From RUG705 sp934101175 (GTDB lineage: Bacteria > Bacillota_I > Bacilli_A > RF39 > UBA660), in the NCBI GenBank assembly GCA_934101175.1, contig CAKOQC010000005.1:1-64000 (forward strand): 64,000 nt of DNA. The letters run 5' to 3'. Under the pieces are notes generated by a model. It saw only the letters and a list, made by a program, of their open reading frames with translations, searched no databases and had not been told where the DNA came from. A program made the position numbers and the translations under genes. Below are positions 51,205-60,433 of this stretch, in pieces (position 1 is the first letter of the stretch; the number at the start of each line of letters is the position of its first letter).

Positions 51205-53562
51205 ATGAAAAAAATAGGAAAAAAACTTAGTTATTTTACGAAAGTATTTTTAGTTTTAAGTCTATTATTTAGTAATTTATCTGGATTATCAGTAGTATTT
51301 GCTTATGAAACAAGCGATAGCTTAGTACTAGAAACTGAAAAGAACAATATAATTATTAAATATAATGATGAAATAGAAGATACTGCTAATGTAAGGGTAG
51401 AGATAAGTGAAAACTATACTTATTTAGGAGGAACAACTGAAACTCCTCTTACATCAACAAAGAGCACAGATGGTGCATCTTTGAAATCTACTGAAGGTGT
51501 AACTTATGTATCAAAAATGTTAAGTAATGTAATATTTGATGGTACATATAATCTAAATGTTTCATTGTATGATGAAGAAGATAATGAAATAGCTATATCT
51601 ACATATCAAAAAGAAATAACTCATGATAGTGGTTTAGCTATAAAAGTATATGACTCATCTTCAAATGAAATAATAAAAGATGAACAAGGCTTATATAACA
51701 TTGATGGCGATGTTCAAATAAAATATAATATTTTACCTGGAGGTCTAGATAAAAATGCTGAATATGTAGTTACATTCTCTGACGAAACAACTGCTAACTA
51801 CACAGCTGAAGAACTAATTGGATATGAATTTGCACTAGATAGACCATTAAAAGAAATTATATTTGGAGAATATACTGATATAATAAATCAAGAATTTAAA
51901 TTAGTCGATTCAGAAGAAATAATTACTGCTTCTGGTAGTGTTAGTTTTAAATATGGCGATTATACAGATAATGCTGATGCATTAAATGAAATAACTACTG
52001 ATTTAGGATTGGATAATAAATATCTTTTCAGCTCAAATGATAAAGATGGCATTATGTATGTATACCCAAATAAAGATGAAGCATATTCAGTAAATGATTT
52101 ATTTGCTATTCTAGACAAAGCAGTTGAAGAAACAACTATCAAGTATACTATTAGTAATGATGAAATAGCTGATTTAGAAGCTAACTATCAAGAATATCTT
52201 GCATCATTTACTGAAGAAAGTGAAGAAACACCATTAACAAAAGAGGAATATTATAAAGAAACATTTATTGATTCTTCAACAATGATTTCATTATCTACAG
52301 AAGATATTACTATAACATTTAAAGCTATTCTTCTTGGAGATATGAATGATGATTTAGTTATTGATGAATCAGATTTAGAAGAATTAACATCTCAAATAAT
52401 AGGGAAAAATGAAGCTAACTTATTAAATGGAGATTTAAATTTAGATAGTACTCTTGATGTTAAAGATGCTATTAATTTATATCAAGCATATAAAAATAAT
52501 ATTTGGAATATAGAGTTAACCGAAGCAACCTCAACTACTGAAAAATCTCTTGAAGTTAAATCAGAAGATATTATTTCTGGAGATGAATTCACTGTTGAAT
52601 ATCTATTAAAAGTTACAGAAGACAAGCTAAATGGTTTAGCTGGAATGATTAATTATGATAAAGATTCATTAGAATTAGTAGACATAAAAACAGAGCTTAA
52701 TTGGATTGGTAGTAATCATGATGGTAAGTTCTTATATCTAGGAGATGAAGTATTAACTGGTACTATTAATGAAAATCAAGAAATTAATCCAAATGAGTAT
52801 GTTGCCATAACAATGACATTTAAAGCTTTAAAAGCTGGAACTAGTAAAATAAGTCTAACTGATAATGAAATGTTTGGATTAGATACAATTTATATTCTTG
52901 ATGAAAGTGATTTATCTACTGAAGTAACTGTAAATACATCTTCAGATAACACATTATCAAGTTTACAAGTAGCAGGACAAGATATAGAACTTCAAGAAGA
53001 TGTTTTAGAATATCAAATTACTGTTGAAAATGATGTAACATTACCAGATGTTAAAGCACTAACTAATAATGTAGCTGCAAGCATTACTGCAATTACTGCC
53101 CCTGAAGAATTAGCAGTAGGCGATAACGAAATTATTATTACTGTAATGGCTGAAAATGGTAATGAACTAATATATAAAGTAATTGTTACAAGAAAAGAAG
53201 CACCAAAAGAAGAAACACCACAACAAGTTACATATCAAGAACCAACTAATGATAATAGCAATGACAATACTATTGATACTCCAACAACACCTGATGATGG
53301 AAAAAAAGATGATGACAATAAAACTACTGAAGAAAAAGATGGAAAAGTATCAAGAATTATTATAATTATTCTTATCTTATTGGTAATTGCTGGATTAATT
53401 TATTTAATATTCAAAGATGAAGATGATGATGAAACAAAGAAGGCTAATAAAGATATAAATAAGATGAAAAAAGAGCCAGTAACAAAGCCTATAGAGTCTA
53501 AGAATAATAAAATAAATAATTCTAGTAAAAAGACTAGTAACAATAAAAACAATAAGAAATAA
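51205..53562 (+). CDS. Large surface protein with dockerin, cohesin and cadherin-like domains
   Basis: 785 aa. Signal peptide (residues 1 to about 34, 'VVFAYE' cleavage region). Residues about 376-432 are a dockerin type I module with two Asp-rich calcium loops ('GDMNDDLVIDESDL', 'GDLNLDSTLDVKDA'). Residues about 455-560 resemble a cohesin ('LAGMINYDKDSLELV'). Residues about 582-663 are a cadherin-like beta sandwich ('LSSLQVAGQDI', 'VTRKE'). Then a low-complexity N/T/D spacer, a membrane helix (about 717-735) and a lysine-rich tail. It could bind its own kind or other dockerin proteins on the cell surface. No glycoside hydrolase is nearby. Confidence 0.75.
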   Translation: MKKIGKKLSYFTKVFLVLSLLFSNLSGLSVVFAYETSDSLVLETEKNNIIIKYNDEIEDTANVRVEISENYTYLGGTTETPLTSTKSTDGASLKSTEGVTYVSKMLSNVIFDGTYNLNVSLYDEEDNEIAISTYQKEITHDSGLAIKVYDSSSNEIIKDEQGLYNIDGDVQIKYNILPGGLDKNAEYVVTFSDETTANYTAEELIGYEFALDRPLKEIIFGEYTDIINQEFKLVDSEEIITASGSVSFKYGDYTDNADALNEITTDLGLDNKYLFSSNDKDGIMYVYPNKDEAYSVNDLFAILDKAVEETTIKYTISNDEIADLEANYQEYLASFTEESEETPLTKEEYYKETFIDSSTMISLSTEDITITFKAILLGDMNDDLVIDESDLEELTSQIIGKNEANLLNGDLNLDSTLDVKDAINLYQAYKNNIWNIELTEATSTTEKSLEVKSEDIISGDEFTVEYLLKVTEDKLNGLAGMINYDKDSLELVDIKTELNWIGSNHDGKFLYLGDEVLTGTINENQEINPNEYVAITMTFKALKAGTSKISLTDNEMFGLDTIYILDESDLSTEVTVNTSSDNTLSSLQVAGQDIELQEDVLEYQITVENDVTLPDVKALTNNVAASITAITAPEELAVGDNEIIITVMAENGNELIYKVIVTRKEAPKEETPQQVTYQEPTNDNSNDNTIDTPTTPDDGKKDDDNKTTEEKDGKVSRIIIIILILLVIAGLIYLIFKDEDDDETKKANKDINKMKKEPVTKPIESKNNKINNSSKKTSNNKNNKK

Positions 53563-53570
53563 AAAATAGA

Positions 53571-53606
53571 AGAAAGAATTAACAAAAATTTAAATTCTTT
53601 CTTTTT
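53571..53606 (+). terminator. Rho-independent terminator
   Basis: AGAAAGAATT (53571-53580) pairs with AATTCTTTCT (53593-53602), followed by T. Confidence 0.8.
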
Positions 53607-53661
53607 ATATTGTCTTTTTCTTGTTACTGAAAATAAATTCATAAAAAAAGAAAAAAATATA

Positions 53662-53690
53662 TCGATAAACATATGTTCATGTGTTATATT
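53662..53690 (+). promoter_or_regulatory. Promoter-like element with palindrome, copy 2
   Basis: TCGATA, 17 bp, TATATT with AAACATATGTTCAT shared with copy 1 at 28828-28856. The -35 is weaker than in copy 1. Confidence 0.4.
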
Positions 53691-53825
53691 TATGATGTTA
53701 CTATAATTACTGATATTAATAGATAGTTTGAAAAAATATATTTGTTTCTATAAAAATGTCTTGATATTTTAATATTTAAAAAAATAAATGACAAGAATAG
53801 TTACAATAAAATTATTCAATTTTGT

Positions 53826-53854
53826 TTGCTTTTAGCCTAAGTTAATGATATAAT
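53826..53854 (+). promoter_or_regulatory. Predicted promoter of the Tad operon
   Basis: TTGCTT at 53826-53831, 17 bp, TATAAT at 53849-53854 with a TG extension. The -35 is the same TTGCTT as in two of the SipW-type promoters. Confidence 0.65.
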
Positions 53855-53883
53855 TATGATAATAGGAGTGGTAGGTGATACTA

Positions 53884-54216
53884 ATGAACAATAAAGGTCA
53901 AGCTTTAGTAGAATTTGTATTAATATTACCAATATTTATCTTCATTATTTTTATAATCTATGATTTTGGAAAAATTTATAACTATAAAAATAGTTTAGAA
54001 AACAAAAGTAATGACATTATAACTTTATTCAAATCAGGCAAAACAGAAGAGAGTATTAAGTCTCTTTATCCAGATATAGAAATAAGTTTTACCAATGATG
54101 ATGAATATTACAAGATAACTTGTAAAGATGAAATAGATATCATAACTCCAGGACTTGGAAAGGTGCTTGGAAATCCTTACATAATATCTGTAGAAAGGTA
54201 TCTTCCAAATGAATAA
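53884..54216 (+). CDS. TadE-like pseudopilin
   Basis: 110 aa from the ATG at 53884 (AGGTG 6 bases before; the GTG at 53875 is inside that site). 'NNKGQALVEFVLILPIF' (about 2-18) is the TadE leader with cleavage after Gly and Glu5. The extracytoplasmic part is short with a single Cys. TadE-type minor pilins are needed for assembly of Flp/Tad pili. The gene overlaps the next by 8 bp. Confidence 0.8.
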   Translation: MNNKGQALVEFVLILPIFIFIIFIIYDFGKIYNYKNSLENKSNDIITLFKSGKTEESIKSLYPDIEISFTNDDEYYKITCKDEIDIITPGLGKVLGNPYIISVERYLPNE

Positions 54217-54613
54217 TAAAGGTCAATCATTAGTATTATTTACTTTATTAATTCCTATAACTATATTAATATTTGCCATGGTAGTAGATATCGCAAAAAT
54301 GACTTTATTACGTGATGAAATAGATCATATCAGTTATCTAGCTTTAGATTATGCTTTAGATAGTTACACTTCATCAAATTTAGATCTTAACACTGAAAAT
54401 ATAGATATTTCTAATAAAGTTAAAAAACTAATTCTAAAGAATCAATCAAATGTAGAACAAATACTAATTAAAAATACAGATAATTCAATATATTTGACAA
54501 TAACATGCAAAGAAAAAATGTCTATTTTTAAAAATATTAAAATTTTTACTATAGAATCAAATTATATAGGCTACCTAGAAGAAAATAAAAAAATTATTAA
54601 AAGGAATAAATAG
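54209..54613 (+). CDS. TadE/TadG-like protein
   Basis: 134 aa. It begins 'NNKGQSLVLFTLLIPITIL', the same leader as the gene before but with Leu instead of Glu at position 5. 'DIAKMTLLRDEIDHISYLALDYA' carries the conserved region following the helix of the Tad pseudopilins. Probably a minor pilin. Start and stop overlap the genes around it, so it is coupled. Confidence 0.7.
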   Translation: MNNKGQSLVLFTLLIPITILIFAMVVDIAKMTLLRDEIDHISYLALDYALDSYTSSNLDLNTENIDISNKVKKLILKNQSNVEQILIKNTDNSIYLTITCKEKMSIFKNIKIFTIESNYIGYLEENKKIIKRNK

Positions 54614-54622
54614 GAGGTAATT

Positions 54623-55417
54623 ATGAATCATAATGGAAAAATAATTACGATATCATCTGTTAAAGGCGGAGTAGGCAAGACAACACTAACATTAAATTTA
54701 GCAGGATTATATTTTCTAAATAAAATGAAAGTATTAATAATAGATCTAGATTTATACGCTGGTGGTATTGCAACTTGTTTAAATATTGATAACAAAAAAG
54801 ATATCTATATGCTAGTAGACAGTCTAAGTAATAATAAGTATGTAGAATTAAAAGATTATGTTACCTCATATAATAGTGGCATAGATATTTTAGCCAATCC
54901 TAAAGATCCACGTGATGTTAGCAAAATAGAAAGCAAATATATTAATAAAATTTTCGAATTAGCAAAATTAGAATATGATGTAATCTTAATTGATACATCA
55001 CATCTATTAGACGAAATATGTCTAATGGCAGTAGATGCTTCATATATGAGTGCTTATGTAATTACTAATGATTTAGTAGATTTAAAAAATATGAAAACTC
55101 TTATTAGTATTTTTAATGAAATGCAAAAAACTAATTATAAAATAGTCCTAAATAATGCTAGAGATACTGGAAGAGATTATCTTAGTAATTTTGATATTAG
55201 AAATATGTTAAAAGCCAACGTTGATTATACTATTTCAAAAAATTTCTACATTAAGAATATTGATAAATACGTTTTAAGGGGAGAAATTCTTACCTTAAAT
55301 AAAACAATTACAATGTTTAATCAAAGTGATATAAATAATATGAATAAATTAGCTCTTTCTTTGATCAAGGAAGATAAGGAAGGAGAAAAACAAGATGACA
55401 GCAAAAAAGACGAATAA
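54623..55417 (+). CDS. TadZ/CpaE-like MinD-type ATPase
   Basis: 264 aa, AGGAGG ribosome site. The deviant Walker A 'KGGVGKT' (about 13-19) and 'IIDLDLYAGG' (about 39-48) belong to the MinD/ParA class. The N-terminal receiver-like domain of CpaE is missing. It places the Tad machine at a cell pole in other bacteria. It overlaps the ATPase gene by 23 bp. Confidence 0.8.
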   Translation: MNHNGKIITISSVKGGVGKTTLTLNLAGLYFLNKMKVLIIDLDLYAGGIATCLNIDNKKDIYMLVDSLSNNKYVELKDYVTSYNSGIDILANPKDPRDVSKIESKYINKIFELAKLEYDVILIDTSHLLDEICLMAVDASYMSAYVITNDLVDLKNMKTLISIFNEMQKTNYKIVLNNARDTGRDYLSNFDIRNMLKANVDYTISKNFYIKNIDKYVLRGEILTLNKTITMFNQSDINNMNKLALSLIKEDKEGEKQDDSKKDE

Positions 55418-56753
55418 AACAAATACCCAAACACAGACATTATTATCAGAATTTAATGTAAAAAAACGTGAAAAGGAAGAAACGATAGATGTAAAAGATT
55501 ATGATGTCTTTCCTGATAAGGCAAAATTAGATGCCCTAAGGACAAAAATAGTTCAAAGTTTGATTAATAATGAAATACCAGATAATATTTCTTTAGAACA
55601 ATATATAAATGACGAAATAGATAATGTTATAGAAGATTATGATTTAGGAGCTGTAGAAAGAAATCATATATGTAACTTAATTCAAAATGATATCAATGGA
55701 TATGGCCCATTAACAGATTTACTTAATAATGATTCAATTACCGAGATTATGGTTAATGGTACAAATGATATATATGTAGAAGTAGATGGCAAGTTAGTAA
55801 AAGATGAATCTGTATCATTTATAAATGATAATCACATCATTAGAACTATACAAAGAATAGTACAGCCATTAGGAAGAACAATTGATGCTGTTAATCCAAT
55901 GGTAGACGCAAGATTAAGAGATGGTTCAAGACTAAATGCTATTATTCCACCATTGTCTTTAAAAGGACCAGTAATAACAATCAGAAAATTTTCTAAAAAA
56001 TTGAATAGTATTGATGATTTACTTCGTCGTGGAACAATGACAGCCAATATGGCCTTATTCCTTCAGGCCTGTGTTAGAGCAAAATTAAATATCATAATTT
56101 CTGGAGGAACTGGAACTGGAAAAACAACATTATTAAATATTTTAAGTGGATTTATTGATGATGAAGAAAGAATAATTACTATTGAAGATGCCGCAGAATT
56201 AAAATTGCATCAAAGTCATGTTGTATCTCTTGAAACTAGAATGGTAAACTATGAAGGAGAAGGAGAAATAACAATCAGAGATTTAGTAAGAAATTCATTA
56301 CGTATGCGTCCAGATAGAATTATTGTTGGAGAAGTAAGAGGAAAAGAAGCCTTTGATATGCTTCAAGCCATGAATACTGGTCATGAAGGCTCAATTACGA
56401 CATTACACTCAAATTCTCCAGATGATGCCATTAACAGATTAGAAACAATGATGTTAATGAATGATATGGATTTACCTGTAAATGCCATCAGAAATTATAT
56501 CGAAAAGGCTATTGATATTATCATTCAGATAGATAGATTAAGTGATGGAAAAAGAAAAGTAACATCTATCTCAGAAGTTGTTGGCTTTAAGGATGATAAA
56601 GTAGCTTTAAAAGAAATCTTTGCCTTTAAAGAAAATGGCATTTCTGAACAAGGAAATGTTCGCGGCGAGTTTATTGTATATAACTATATTCCTAAAGTAT
56701 ATGAACGAATGAAAAGAAAAGGAATTACCATAGAAGATATTTTTGGAGAATAA
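55395..56753 (+). CDS. TadA/CpaF secretion ATPase
   Basis: 452 aa, GAAGGAG site within the gene before. Walker A 'SGGTGTGKTT' (about 236-245), Asp box, 'GEVRGKEAFDML' (about 316-327, Walker B) and the His box 'THLSN'-type 'TTLHSNSP' match the CpaF/VirB11 family. It powers pilus subunit extrusion and retraction through TadB and TadC. Confidence 0.93.
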   Translation: MTAKKTNKTNTQTQTLLSEFNVKKREKEETIDVKDYDVFPDKAKLDALRTKIVQSLINNEIPDNISLEQYINDEIDNVIEDYDLGAVERNHICNLIQNDINGYGPLTDLLNNDSITEIMVNGTNDIYVEVDGKLVKDESVSFINDNHIIRTIQRIVQPLGRTIDAVNPMVDARLRDGSRLNAIIPPLSLKGPVITIRKFSKKLNSIDDLLRRGTMTANMALFLQACVRAKLNIIISGGTGTGKTTLLNILSGFIDDEERIITIEDAAELKLHQSHVVSLETRMVNYEGEGEITIRDLVRNSLRMRPDRIIVGEVRGKEAFDMLQAMNTGHEGSITTLHSNSPDDAINRLETMMLMNDMDLPVNAIRNYIEKAIDIIIQIDRLSDGKRKVTSISEVVGFKDDKVALKEIFAFKENGISEQGNVRGEFIVYNYIPKVYERMKRKGITIEDIFGE

Positions 56754-56782
56754 AAAATAGAATTACAAAAGAGGTGATAATT

Positions 56783-57775
56783 GTGGATGAAAAAATAATA
56801 ATCATTATTATACAAATAATACTAGTGTTCTCATTAATAACGATTATCACTTTCTTTATTCGATTAAATAATGCAGTAAAATTAGAAAAAAGAATTGCTC
56901 GTTATAGTGTTAACTATAGTAAGAATCGACAAAATATTTCAATTTTAGATAAACTTTGGAGAAAATATCTCTGGTTTGTCAAAAAACAACGCAAAAAAAT
57001 GAAACAATTACTACCAACTTTAGTAAGAAAATATGATAAATATGCTCTGGCTGAAGATGTTAAAGCAACAGACTATGTCACTCATAAATTTGTTTTAGGA
57101 TTTATCTTTATAATTTTAACCATTATTGCTAGTGCTATCCAAGGAGTTTTTGCTTCTTTATTGCAAATGTTAATAAGTTTTGCTTTTGGCTTTTTCTCAC
57201 TAGATTTAGTCTTAATTGTGGAACAAAAACTCAATCGTAAAAAAATAGAACAAGACATGTTAAAGGCTATTATTATTATGAATAATGCTTTTAAATCAGG
57301 AAAATCTACCATGCAAGCAATAGAAATTGCTAGTAACAAATTAACTGGACCGATAGGCTTGGAATTCAAAAAAATGTCAGAAGAAATGAAATATGGCCTA
57401 TCAGTAGATACTGTCTTTGACCGTTTCTCTAAAAGAGTAAAAATTGAGGAAGCTGAATATTTATCATCATCACTTACCATTTTAAATAGAACTGGTGGTA
57501 ATATCATTGCTGTGTTCGATTCCATCGAAAAAACTTTATTTGATAAAATGAAATTAAAAGAAGAGTTGAAACAATCAACAACTGTATCCAAATTAGTAGT
57601 AAAAATATTATTATTTGTTCCAATAATCTTTATTCTAATAATATATTTATTTGATCAAACATATTTTGATCCATTCTTCAATAGTCCATTAGGTCTATTA
57701 ATGCTTGGTATTATCTTTATTATGTTTGTAATCTATGCATCATTATTAGATAGAATAGTGAAGGTGAATTATTAA
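56783..57775 (+). CDS. TadB-like inner-membrane platform protein
   Basis: 330 aa with GTG start at 56783 (AGAGGTG upstream; the GTG at 56774 is part of it). One membrane helix at the N-terminus, a pair near residues 108-150 and a pair at the end (about 275-325), with the cytoplasmic GspF-like domain 'NNAFKSGKSTMQAIE' in the middle. It is the type II secretion F-domain arrangement of TadB. It forms a complex with TadC. Confidence 0.85.
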   Translation: MDEKIIIIIIQIILVFSLITIITFFIRLNNAVKLEKRIARYSVNYSKNRQNISILDKLWRKYLWFVKKQRKKMKQLLPTLVRKYDKYALAEDVKATDYVTHKFVLGFIFIILTIIASAIQGVFASLLQMLISFAFGFFSLDLVLIVEQKLNRKKIEQDMLKAIIIMNNAFKSGKSTMQAIEIASNKLTGPIGLEFKKMSEEMKYGLSVDTVFDRFSKRVKIEEAEYLSSSLTILNRTGGNIIAVFDSIEKTLFDKMKLKEELKQSTTVSKLVVKILLFVPIIFILIIYLFDQTYFDPFFNSPLGLLMLGIIFIMFVIYASLLDRIVKVNY

Positions 57776-58473
57776 TGAATAAAGAAGAATTTGTAAGAAG
57801 ATTATATAGTGATAAATATGTTGATAAGTTTGAAAAGAAAATCAAATTATTAGGAGTTAATAACAAGACCAATCCATATAATTTAATTATAATTAGATTA
57901 GTAACTTCCATAGTTGTTTTCGCTCTAATATTATATCTTTTTAAATATGGATATATTATTAGCCCAATTATAACAGCTATATATTATTTTCTATTTAATC
58001 ATATTTTAATAGATAACAAAATTAAAATGAGAACTATTAAGTTAGAAAATGAATCAATGCACTTCTTTGAAGTTCTAACACTTTCATTGGAAACAGGACG
58101 AAATTTAGTTGAAGCAATTGATGTTACTACCACCAATGTATCAGGGATACTTTCAGCCGAATTTAAAGAAGCTATTCGTGAGGTATCATTCGGAAAAAGC
58201 TTGAATGAATCACTTAATGATATGCAATACCGTATCCCATCAGAAACTGTCAATAATATTATTTTATCTTTGACACAAGCAAATCTTTATGGTAATAGTA
58301 TTATTGAAAACTTATACGGACAAATCGATTATCTAAGAGAAAAAAGAAAAATGGAAGTTAAAGGAAGGATCAGTAAAGTACCAATTAAAATAAGTGTTAT
58401 ATCAGTTTTCTTCTTCATACCATTACTACTTTTAATTATATTAGGACCAATTCTTTTAGAATATCTAGGATGA
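57775..58473 (+). CDS. TadC-like inner-membrane platform protein
   Basis: 232 aa; the ATG shares its A with the stop codon of tadB (TAATG). Two N-terminal helices (about 42-80), a GspF-type domain with 'LSLETGRNLVEAID', and one C-terminal helix. It ends with TGA at 58471-58473. Partner of TadB. Confidence 0.83.
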   Translation: MNKEEFVRRLYSDKYVDKFEKKIKLLGVNNKTNPYNLIIIRLVTSIVVFALILYLFKYGYIISPIITAIYYFLFNHILIDNKIKMRTIKLENESMHFFEVLTLSLETGRNLVEAIDVTTTNVSGILSAEFKEAIREVSFGKSLNESLNDMQYRIPSETVNNIILSLTQANLYGNSIIENLYGQIDYLREKRKMEVKGRISKVPIKISVISVFFFIPLLLLIILGPILLEYLG

Positions 58474-58488
58474 CAACAATAAAAAAAT

Positions 58489-58527
58489 AAATCTCTTGAA
58501 ACTTCACGTAAGTAAAAAAGAGATTTT
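58489..58527 (+). terminator. Rho-independent terminator of the Tad operon
   Basis: AAATCTCTT (58489-58497) pairs with AAGAGATTT (58518-58526), followed by T. The next 240 bp up to the YebC-family gene are AT-rich without a gene. Confidence 0.8.
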
Positions 58528-58765
58528 TAAATTTGTAAAAAAGTATAAAATACATCAAAAAGTTTGAATTTCTAAGACTTAAAAAAAGAAACACGTAACA
58601 GAAGATATAAAAATGTAATATAAAATTATGAATACAATTTAATTATTATTTTAAAATAGTCTTTGATATGTAAAAAAATATCTGAAAAAGATATAGTAAA
58701 AAGATTAAAAATACTTTAAAAATGTACTATTTTATGATAATATTAATAAAAGAAGAGGTGATAAT

Positions 58766-59482
58766 ATGTCAGGACATAGTAAATGGTCTACAATAAAAAG
58801 AAAAAAGGGCGCTATAGATGCAGCTAGAAGTAAAGTATTTCAAAAAATAGCTAAAGAATTATATGTTGCCGCAAAATCAGGTGATCCCGATCCAGCTAAC
58901 AACGCCAGCTTAAGAATGGTAGTTGAAAAAGCAAAAGCTGAAAATATGCCAAAAGCAAATATCGAATCAGCCATTGCTAAAGCAGCTAGTAAAGGTGTAT
59001 CTGAAAATTATGAAGCTATTAGATATGAAGGTTATGGTCCTTCAGGAATCGCCCTAATGATAGATTGTCTAACAGATAATAAAAATAGAACTGCCGGATT
59101 TGTAAGAAGTACACTTACTAAGAAAAATGGTAATTTAGGTACTGATGGATCCGTTAGTTATATGTTTAAAAGAAAAGGCTTAATAGTCCTAGAAAATGCT
59201 TATGATGAAGATAAAATTATGGAAGATGCTTTAGAATTAGACATTTTAGATATAATCATAGATGAAGATATTACCATCTATACTGAACCAGAAAAATTCT
59301 TAGAAGTAAAAGATGCTTTAGATAAACTAGGATACAATAAGTATATCATGTGTGAAGTAACTTTCATTCCTGATAACTATATTGCTTTAGATGAAGAGAG
59401 TAGTGAAAAAGTCTTAAATCTAATTGAAGCCTTAGAAGATTTAGATGACGTTCAAGCAGTATATCATAATTTAGATATATAA
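58766..59482 (+). CDS. YebC/PmpR family protein
   Basis: 238 aa, AGAGGTG site. 'SGHSKWSTIKRKKGAIDAAR' (about 2-21), 'RYEGYGPSG' and 'DVQAVYHNL' are the family signatures. It is described as a transcriptional regulator in some bacteria and as a translation factor that eases proline-rich stalling in others (YebC/TACO1). Which role applies here is not visible. Confidence 0.93.
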   Translation: MSGHSKWSTIKRKKGAIDAARSKVFQKIAKELYVAAKSGDPDPANNASLRMVVEKAKAENMPKANIESAIAKAASKGVSENYEAIRYEGYGPSGIALMIDCLTDNKNRTAGFVRSTLTKKNGNLGTDGSVSYMFKRKGLIVLENAYDEDKIMEDALELDILDIIIDEDITIYTEPEKFLEVKDALDKLGYNKYIMCEVTFIPDNYIALDEESSEKVLNLIEALEDLDDVQAVYHNLDI

Positions 59483-59497
59483 TTATAAGGAGTAAAA

Positions 59498-59692
59498 ATG
59501 GATAAAAAATTAGAAGAATATCGCAAAGAAAGAGATTTAATAATTAATGAAATTGGTGACTTTGATGAAGAAGATTTTGTAAAATCAGGAATTTCTTTAG
59601 AAGAATATACTAATCCTAATGCTGATACTATTAAGAAATTAGTTGATTATGTAGCTCAAGAATATAATCAAACTACTATATATAGTGAATAG
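59498..59692 (+). CDS. Small acidic protein of unknown function
   Basis: 64 aa, AAGGAG site. Hydrophilic, rich in D, E, N and K, no signal or membrane segment. It follows the YebC-family gene after 15 bp and ends at a terminator, so it is co-transcribed with it. No family recognised. Confidence 0.6.
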   Translation: MDKKLEEYRKERDLIINEIGDFDEEDFVKSGISLEEYTNPNADTIKKLVDYVAQEYNQTTIYSE

Positions 59693-59723
59693 AGATAGAT
59701 ATTTAATATATTTATCTTTTTTT
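59693..59723 (+). terminator. Rho-independent terminator
   Basis: AGATA (59693-59697) pairs with TATCT (59713-59717), extended by A/T pairs, followed by seven T. Confidence 0.65.
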
Positions 59724-59731
59724 CATATTAT
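59724..59731 (+). promoter_or_regulatory. Possible sporulation-type -10 of the YunB-like gene
   Basis: CATATTAT, similar to the sigma-E/sigma-K -10 pattern. Transcription would start at or next to the ATG at 59737, leaving no leader and no ribosome site. Speculative. Confidence 0.25.
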
Positions 59732-59736
59732 ATAGT

Positions 59737-60408
59737 ATGAGACTAAAGGGGTATAAAAAAAAGAAGATAAGTGATTATCTTGGTAGAGGGATAATAATAA
59801 TAGTTATGTCAGTTATTGGGGCTATTATATTTATAAATAGTTTTTCTAAGAGAGCTGAAGAGATACTATTACCGATGGCTGAAGCTAAATTAAGAAAGAT
59901 AGTGGCTACTTTAATTAATGAGTCTACAAATGATTTAAAGTTTGATAAAGATTTATTTACTTTAGTTAAAGATAGTAATGGAGAAATAAAGATGGTTAAT
60001 TATAATAGTTATGAAGTTACTAAGTTAATTAATGAAGTTACAGGTAATATAGAGAATAGGCTTGATAAGATACATGATGGAGATAGTGACGAGGGGGTAC
60101 TTGGTAATTATATTATTCAAGAGATACCTTTTGGAGTACTTATGGGGAAGAGTTTACTTAGAGGAGTTGGTCCTAAGATCAGGATTAAGAGTGAGATGGT
60201 AGGAAGTATGATTAGTAATATTGAGACAGAGGTTAAACCATATGGCATTAATAATGCTTATGTTGAAACGAGGATACATTTAACGGTAAGAGGGAAGATA
60301 TATTTACCTTTTGTTACTAAGGACGTAGAAATAAGTAATGTAATACCAATATCATTAAATATAGTACAGGGAAGTGTTCCATCAGGATATATAGCTAGTT
60401 ATAAATAA
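59737..60408 (+). CDS. yunB: YunB-like sporulation protein
   Basis: 223 aa. A membrane segment (about 17-36) is followed by a conserved 'IPFGVLMGKSLLRGVGPKI' (about 129-147) and 'SGYI' tail like those of YunB, a mother-cell protein of Bacillus sporulation under sigma-E. No Shine-Dalgarno lies before the ATG: the sequence there is the terminator T run plus 14 bp. It is the only sporulation-related gene here, so spore formation by this organism is suggested but not shown. Confidence 0.75.
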   Translation: MRLKGYKKKKISDYLGRGIIIIVMSVIGAIIFINSFSKRAEEILLPMAEAKLRKIVATLINESTNDLKFDKDLFTLVKDSNGEIKMVNYNSYEVTKLINEVTGNIENRLDKIHDGDSDEGVLGNYIIQEIPFGVLMGKSLLRGVGPKIRIKSEMVGSMISNIETEVKPYGINNAYVETRIHLTVRGKIYLPFVTKDVEISNVIPISLNIVQGSVPSGYIASYK

Positions 60409-60409
60409 A

Positions 60410-60433
60410 AGATGTTACCCTAAGGCAACATCT
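60410..60433 (-). terminator. Terminator of the ZIP gene, overlapping its stop codon
   Basis: On the minus strand GATGTTGCC pairs with GGGTAACATC around TTA (9 bp with a G-T), then TTTTT. The stop codon is in the 3' arm. It may also slow the converging yunB transcript. Confidence 0.7.

Larger units (their letters stand above)
53563..53883. other. 321-bp intergenic region before the Tad operon
   Basis: It contains the terminator of the cohesin gene (53571-53606), the second copy of the palindromic promoter (53662-53690) and the predicted Tad promoter (53826-53854). No reading frame worth calling. Confidence 0.5.

Noticed and set aside
53183..53365. 60-aa plus-strand frame within the cohesin/dockerin gene
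   Set aside because: It overlaps the low-complexity spacer in another frame and is rich in K and M as expected from the composition.
24954..58473. Possible use of TGA as tryptophan (mycoplasma-like code)
   Set aside because: TGA ends genes at 24954-24956 and 58471-58473 where the next gene starts directly, and Trp is coded by TGG throughout.
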